DNA of 64,000 nucleotides from Limonium bicolor. Lineage: Eukaryota > Streptophyta > Magnoliopsida > Caryophyllales > Plumbaginaceae. Below are positions 57,416 to 64,000 of this stretch, one piece after another. The notes beneath the pieces are model-generated. The model searched no databases and had not been told where the DNA came from. It worked only from the letters and a program-made list of their open reading frames with translations. The stretch is taken from assembly GCA_023374045.1 (NCBI GenBank), contig CM041777.1, forward strand, positions 85,368,300 to 85,432,299, in the 5' to 3' direction. How positions within the stretch are numbered: position 1 is the first letter of the stretch; the number at the start of each line of letters is the position of its first letter. The translations under genes were made by a program, and so were the position numbers.

Positions 57416-58255
57416 AGCTACATATATAAACATATGTGCGATTATGTTGATATGTCGCGTGGTTAGTTATGTACTCGACTATTTTATGTTGTCGCGTTAT
57501 TACTTATACATGTCATGTTGTGATATTGTAACGTCAGTTGTATGTACATGTATATATACATATATCCATATAAATGTGTCGCATTGTTACTTATAACGTT
57601 TTTGGTTTAGAGATGTGCATTCACATATGCATGAGTTTATGTTTGTGTGTTACGTACCGATACGGCGACGTTATTATTATTATCATTTTCTTTTGTTACG
57701 AAGTTATGTGACGACATTGTCACTTATTTACAACGTTACCATATCGTAACGTTACGTACGTATGTTTTCGTATTTGTACATATATATATATATATACTGG
57801 ATTTAATTGTTCGTACGTTATTTTATGTACGAATTATAAAGCGCGTTATAATTTTTATGCGTTTAAATGTTGAGGGGTGTTTCAACTTACCCCCCTTAAA
57901 AGAGACTTCATCCCGAAGTCTTACTTCCTTAACTTATATTTTCCACTCTTGGTAATCTTAGGGATCCAGTCCCGCATTCATTATCGATACCCCAAAGGAT
58001 TAAGTCCATAGTTATAATGCTCGGTGCTTCTAAGCACCGTGCCACATCAGTGGCTTCACACAAGTTCTCATAGTAGACCAAGAAGCTAGCAATGGGTATA
58101 ACATGCTAAAATGCAAACCAAGGCACACGACATTCATTCATCCATGGCGTACATAACATTTCCACACACAATCCAAACACACAAACCTACCAACCAACCG
58201 CGAGTGGTTGTAGGAATACATCATAATAATTCAACACACATACAAAACAAAACGC

Positions 58256-58294
58256 GCTTACCCCCCTTAAAAGAGGGGTACGCCCTCGTACCCT
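58256..58294 (-). promoter_or_regulatory. Second, internal PPT-like module of element F
   Basis: The minus strand reads GGGTACGAGGGCGTACCCC then TCTTTTAAGGGGGGTAAGCG. It matches the internal module of D in both layout and the downstream GCGC. Confidence 0.65.
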
Positions 58295-58531
58295 ACACTA
58301 AGCTGAAACATCGATGAAAAGATAGGGGTACCTAGTTTTCCTTACCGGATTGATTATATGCCATTGTGTAAACGCCAGATCGGGTTTTCCCGAGTGTGAG
58401 GAGGCTTTCTACCTCTCCCATTTTTCCTACGGATTGAAATGGACCCCAACTAACGAGCCTCACCAACTAACCCGTAACCTCGTTTCTCAAATTTAGATTT
58501 TCCTATACTCGGTACTCCACCGTTCCAGTCA

Positions 58532-58558
58532 TCAGAGCGCAACTACGCTCTGACACCA
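58532..58558 (-). promoter_or_regulatory. PBS of element F embedded in a hairpin
   Basis: The minus strand reads TGGTGTCAGAGC (plus 58547-58558), one mismatch from the initiator tRNA-Met complement, 4 bp from the LTR. The stem TCAGAGCG / CGCTCTGA (58532-58539 / 58546-58553) encloses a 6-nt loop. Confidence 0.82.
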
Positions 58559-58562
58559 TTTC

Positions 58563-61500
58563 TGTAACACCCCCGAATCACGACCAACAATAATACGACG
58601 CGCCTAAGTTAGCAGGAGAAGGCTACGCAGCGGTTTCAAACTCTATTCGAGTGCTACAGACGCCAACCACCCACGTGGTTGACCCGACCACTCTACTTAC
58701 ACCAAGTTGCGGTCTGAATGACTGGAAGTCCAACCTTAACGAAATCCAAATACAATATAAAGTACAACCCAAGTACCGAGCATCTACAGTTAGATAATAA
58801 CTTAAACAACATAACCCTTACATAAGAAAGCATACTACTCAAAGTCTTGCCATGGACTACCCCCATGATAGTCCTTCACCTACACTCCGTCACGTTCCGG
58901 ATGATCACCTGTAAAAATAAAGGACTCAGCAAACTATGCCGAGTATGAACGTGTGAAGCCCGTATGTTACCGGGCCACACGACTAATTGGTCGAATATTA
59001 TTGAGTCAATTTTACATGCTATGATAAAGCAGTAAAGCACACATCAGTACATCGTGATATCATACACACTCATCGGTAGCATAGCAATATCAGCAAGCAA
59101 CCAAGCACATCTTGCAAGTAGCACAGCAATGTCAATAAGCAACCAAGAACAACTTGCCAGTAGCATAACAATGTCAAACACGCAGTCCAGCACAATAAGC
59201 TGCTAGTGTAGCAACAACAGTCAGGTAATTATAGGACGTGTGCGTAGGTACATTATACCGTCGATCCTCGCTATGGGATCATTCAAGAGATTGCGTATTG
59301 TTTTCTTGTTCTCATTACATATGTTTTCATTTCTTCTCTTGCACCGAGTCAGGGGATATAGGTTAGATCCCGAGACTTTGCTATGTAGGTGCTATTCATA
59401 CCTTGTTTCTTAAAGGGTCACATTTGTGACTTTCTCTTGTTTGCTTGGTCTCATTACACAAGTTTTCCTTTATTCTCTGGCACCGAGTCAGGGGATATAG
59501 ATTAGATCCCGAGACTTCATTATGTAGGTGCTAATCGTTCCTTGTTTCTTTAAGGATTATTTGTGAATTCTTTTATCACCGCACGTTGGAGGATGTCTCC
59601 TCCATAGCTAGTCCCCCATTCCCGACACCCAGGGTCGAGGAAGCGGAAGTCACCTCTAGACTCCAAGATAAGCTTCACCAATTTGTCACTCCCCCATTCC
59701 CGACACCCAGGGTCAAGGAAGCGGAAGTCACCTCTGGACTCCGGGATATGCTTCACCAAGTTGTCACTCCCCCATTCCCGACACCCAGGGTCAAGGAAGC
59801 GGAAGTCACCTCTGGACTCCGGGATGTGCTTCACCAACTTGTCACTCCCCCATTCCCGACACCCAGGGTCAAGGAAGCGGAAGTCACCTCTGGACTCCGG
59901 GATGTGCTTCACCAACTTGTCACTCCCCCATTCCCGACACCCAGGGTCAAGGAAGCGGAAGTCACCTCTGGACTCCGGTGTGCTCCACACAGAAGGGCGA
60001 AGGATCTGATGCAGATACCAACTCCCGAATATTTCATACCGCGCTGCCCGAGATGTCGTCTTCCCGGGTTATCCTCATGTTCCACCAGTTGGTACTTTTC
60101 ATTTCATTATCATTATAATCTCGACACCATAGTGGGTGTCATTAGCGGTCCTCTAAAGTTAGAGAGGATTTGTCTGTTCGTATCGTTCTTTTGTTTTGTT
60201 TACGTGGTTCGTCATGTCCACCAAAGGAGACTTGCTCTTCATTAACATTAATAAATAGACACCATAATGGGTGTCATGGTAGTCCTCAATGGTTTAGAGA
60301 GGAGTTCCCCTTATAGAGTTTTTCTTTGTTTTCATAGTTCGTTGTGGTTCATCTCGAGTTCCATAAAGGAGAAAGGGACTAAACTACTGTGTGCGCGCAA
60401 GTAATATGCCACAAGGATATATATATAACAAGCATATAAGCAAGCCACAAGAAACAATCCAATTTTCATGCTTTAGTCTTAGAGTCATTATCAAACAAGC
60501 ACACAACACACAAGCCGTGTAACACGGCAACATACGAACCACACATGTCCATACCTTATTCGAAGGCACGAGTTGTCTTACACTCGAAGTCCCGGTCGGA
60601 GCTCGCTACGGCCCTAGCGTTAATTGAAACAATGTGTCAGTTTATTATTTTATGTGACGACACTTTATCGTATGTTATTCCCTAGGTATGTTGTTACATA
60701 CTTGGTTTTATTGACTCTTAAACTTCACATGCATTAATCCTAGGCTCCAGTACTTACTCCTAGGATATTCACCTTGCCAACTCACACGTTAACTAAGTCA
60801 TTTCCTCTAGCTAGTGCTTTAGAGTATTATAAGCACTACCATGTAACAAGTTTATCTCAGGTGGGTTTTAATTTTCCTAAGATGTATTCCTTCGCTAACT
60901 AATTAGCCATGTTTTCAGCTCATTATCCACACAATAACTCCTAATGTATTTATGGAGTTCACTTATACCGTGACACCAGGTTCCCAAAACCGAAATAACG
61001 TTCTGTGTACCACCATATCTTATCACACCTTTAATGTATCTAATAGTGTCTAAACTTCCCAAAATGTTTCCCCCTCTAGCTATATATATTAGTATTGTTA
61101 TGGGTTCATTTTCAAATCACACCACACTTTCAACACCCTAGATATTGATCATACAGAGACAAGTTTCAGAAAACTGAAACATCAACCTTGTGCAAACTTC
61201 CACTAAACCTCTCCTTTTATGTATTAAATTGCTTTCTAATTCCTTCCAAATTGTTTACCCTCTTAGGTAGATATATTAGCAAGGCTATGAGTTTTTTCCA
61301 GACCTATACAACCCTCTCATATCAGTTGTGCTAGTTATACAGAAGCAACAACCTACAGAGAAACAGAAAACACAGTTTGTATATCACTTCTCCAAGCCTT
61401 CTTTTAGTTCATCAATCGGTTTTCATTTCCACCCAAACTTTCACCAAACTAGGTAAGTGTATTAAGGAGGTTTTAAGCTCAAACCCAACTCAAAACAACT

Positions 61501-64000
61501 CTGTTAACACCTCTGAATGTTCATATACAGAAGTTAGAAAATGCGGCAAACTGTAAACACCAAAACTGCACAGCCCCTCTCTAAGTTTCATTTTAGGCTA
61601 TAAATCGGTTTCCAAATCTTCCCAAAGTTTTTACCCAAATAGCTAGGTGTATTATGAAAGTTTTAAACTCAAAACAAACTCACAACAATACTGTTACTAC
61701 TTCTGAAATTTCGTTTTACAGAAACTGCAAAGTGCAGAAAACTGTAAGCTCTTGTTTTGTACAGCTCCTTTACAAACTTTCTTTTAGTCCATTAATCAGT
61801 TTCAAATCTCACCCCAAATTTTTACACAACTATATAATTGTATTAGGGAGGATTTGAACTTAAAAATAACTCAAAGCAGGGCTGTTAAAGCTACTGAAAG
61901 TCTTTTTTTTACAGAAAGTTGAAAGCTGAAAGAAAACCGAAATCATAACTTCAGTGTGATCCTCCTCTCTTGTATTACATTGATTCTTTCCCCTTCCCAA
62001 AGTGTATACAGGCTTAGGTAAGTGTGTTAGCTAGTTTTAAGTTTATTTTCTAACCATTACCACCCTCTTAAACCACCTGTATCACTGTTATACTGAAACA
62101 ACAATCTGCAGAATTCTGAAACAAAAAGAATCTGTATTCTTCCTCTTCTTCCTTATTCTTCTCTGATTAATTCGTTTCTATCTTCCCCAAGGTGTTTATG
62201 AATTTTCTTAAGGGCATTAGGGGTGTTTTAGGCTCCTCAGTAACTCCATACCACTCCTTGTAAACCTCTGTAACATGGTTATACAGAAGTTCAATATTTC
62301 AGGGAAACTGTGAACTGAAGCATAGAGTCTGAAATCTTTTCCTCCATTTCCTTTCTTTATTCGCGAAGTTGACTCTAAATTTCCCCTAAACCTTCTTACC
62401 TAATTAGGCAAGTGTTTAATACAGATCCTAACCTCAATGACAGACCCAATACAATCGGTTAAAGCTATTGAAATGGCCCCAGTACTGAACCGAAAAGATG
62501 CTAAAGTCATAAACTGATATTTTCTTCTATTTTGCTCTCTGTCTGTTTTCTAGACTGTCTTACAGCTCCTCTCAATTTTGTACCCACTTAGTTAATGTTT
62601 TATCAAAACATTAAACCTAAGAACATACCCAAGTAACAAAGGCCACAACTCTGAAATTTCTTTACACAGGAAACAGAAAACAGAAACCGACATCTTGGGC
62701 TGAAGTATGTTCCTTTCAGTTGCTTCATTTCTGCTATCCCACCTGTCTCCTATCTTCCCAACTCGTTTAATTACTCCTTTATGTGCTCCAGTACAAATTT
62801 TAAGCTCTTGAAAGAAAAGCATTACAACTCTGTTACTTCTTCTGCACTTATTCGGACAGAAGTTACAATGAGACAGAAGCTGAAACATCTTCTTTTTTTT
62901 TTCTATTGTTTTCTTTCTTTCTTTGTTTCCTTTTTCTCTTTAATCTGGTTTGAGGTTTCCCTCAAGTTATTTAGTCACTAGTTAAACGTTCCAGCTATAT
63001 TTTAATCTCCAATAACACACTAACCCACTCTGGGAATCGGTTATACTGAAAACACAGTTACAGAACAGGATTTTTTTTCTAAAACGTTTCTGCACACGTT
63101 TCTGCTTACCACAGCTTCTACCCTTCTTTTAATGTGCGAATTGTTTTTCTCAAGCATTCCCGCTTATCCCCACTTAGTCTATTGTGTTGGAATGGTTTTA
63201 AGTTTATTGACTAACCACTACACTCTTCACAGCACCTCTGGAAATCGGCTGCACAGGAACTAAAGTTTACAGAACAGCAACTTCCAGTTTCTGCACTAAT
63301 TCCTTTAGCTAGTTTATACAAAATTTGCTGAGCCAGTTTAACTTGTTGTTTAATCCTTAGATGGCTGGTAAATTTGTTACACAATGCACCAGGATTTACT
63401 AGCTCTCCATTAGTTCCTTAAGCAACATTTTTTTTTTCTCAGAGCCTTACACAAAATCTGAATAGCAGGGAATAAGTAACAAAACAGAAGGTATAAACTG
63501 GTGTATTTGTTTTCCTGTTATTTTAAATTGCTAGTTGTTTTCTGTTTCTTGGCATTACACTCGTAGGGACTTAGATAAATGAAACCCATGGTACACTGTT
63601 TGATTCACAGGGTGCGACAGGATAATCTACAACTTATGTATTATAATCAGCAGAAGGAATATTGAGATGCGTTTGAGTATATTAATATTCCTGGAATGGA
63701 CTGCTTTCATCCATCTTCAATATGAAATATAGCAGAACCAACTTCTATTTTTTTATTGATAGCAGAGACACATTACTACTTACAGCTTCCTTTACTGGTG
63801 CAATAGAGGAAACAAAATTTCTATGGTTAATCGACAGAAGGAACAAGATAGAATTTTGTATATTACCAGTTCTGGACTAAATTGTTTTCAGCCCAGTTGC
63901 AATCTGGTTTACGAGTTGCAGCAGTTCCAGCGTTTCATCATTGTTGAAATGCAGACACAACTGGGAATGAAGAACGAAGGAAGGCTCGTACGCTTCAGCT
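58563..64000 (-). repeat. 5' LTR of element F (cut by window end)
   Basis: Begins TGTAACACCCCCGAATC and follows 50854-56290 in register to the end of the window. It contains the same five-copy 78-bp minisatellite (59610-59985) and the same ~190-bp ladder (61150-63360). Confidence 0.93.
59610..59985. repeat. 78-bp minisatellite, five units (F 5' LTR)
   Basis: Same five-unit array as at 51903-52290, with a short deletion in the last unit. Equal copy number in both LTRs indicates the array predates this insertion. Confidence 0.9.

Larger units (their letters stand above)
50854..57884 (-). repeat. 3' LTR of element 'F' (7.03 kb), minus orientation
   Basis: Minus-strand ends are TGAAACACCCC (57884) and GGGGGTGTTACA (50854). 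The first 5.4 kb (plus order) aligns with 58563-64000 almost without change, with occasional 1-4-bp indels. Its length comes largely from internal tandem arrays: a ~128-bp duplication at about 51605-51850, a 78-bp minisatellite at 51903-52290, a ~125-bp duplication at about 52415-52650 and a ~190-bp ladder at 53400-55660. A tRNA-like pol III unit sits at about 57317-57415. Confidence 0.9.
57885..58562 (-). mobile_element. Interior of element F, only 678 bp
   Basis: Between the two LTRs there is a polypurine module beside the 3' LTR (minus GACTTCGGGATGAAGTC then TCTTTTAAGGGGGGTAAGT), a second module at 58256-58294, and at the other end a PBS, TGGTGTCAGAGC, in a hairpin. No ORF of note. The element therefore keeps only the cis signals needed for reverse transcription. 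Confidence 0.88.

Overview
This window looks like plant nuclear DNA, probably from a eudicot: it is AT-rich, has GT-AG introns, and carries plant-type CACTA, Mutator-like (MULE), copia and very-long-LTR elements. I could not place the species. I found no intact host gene. Almost all of the 64 kb is transposable elements, many nested inside one another. Boundaries were set by eye from terminal motifs and target-site duplications (TSDs).

Region 1 (1-12955) is a MULE neighbourhood. A MULE transposase pseudogene lies on the minus strand (5' part 3736-4913, continuing at 1-198). It is split by a 3.5-kb non-autonomous CACTA element (202-3735, TSD TTG) and has a TGG-to-TGA stop after the insertion. 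Upstream are five tandem 85-95-bp repeats with outward-facing TATA boxes, and a second broken ORF leading away on the plus strand (5809-6241). Next come four tandem copies of an ARGONAUTE4-clade PIWI exon plus a further PIWI exon (6379-8237), a five-exon pseudogene of the plant mobile domain / 'phosphatase 7 long form' family (8481-10711), and a coiled-coil pseudogene (12473-12955).

Region 2 (about 13043-45234) is one degenerate copia retrotransposon cut into pieces by younger LTR elements. Its gag, protease, integrase, reverse transcriptase and RNase H can be read in order across four insertions: a solo LTR (A, 14054-15652, TSD ACTAC); a full element of the same LTR family in the opposite orientation (B, 15810-23064, TSD CCTAC); a solo LTR of about 4.9 kb (C, 23696-42624, TSD TCTAA); and an LTR starting at 45235 (E). 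A 14-kb long-LTR element (D, 24944-38949, TSD ATGTC) sits inside C.

Region 3 (45235-64000) holds the 5.35-kb LTR and first 267 bp of the interior of E. E is interrupted by element F, whose 7.03-kb LTRs flank an interior of only 678 bp. F's second LTR runs off the window.

C, D, E and F share LTR ends (TGAAAYACCCC...GGGGYGTTACA). D, E and F also share a perfect hairpin over the tRNA primer-binding site. B, D and F lack visible pol genes and must have been mobilised in trans. They carry extra copies of their polypurine-tract modules. The most unusual signals are the AGO4 PIWI fragments, the PBS hairpins, the duplicated polypurine modules, and the giant LTRs of F, built partly from a 12-unit, ~190-bp ladder.
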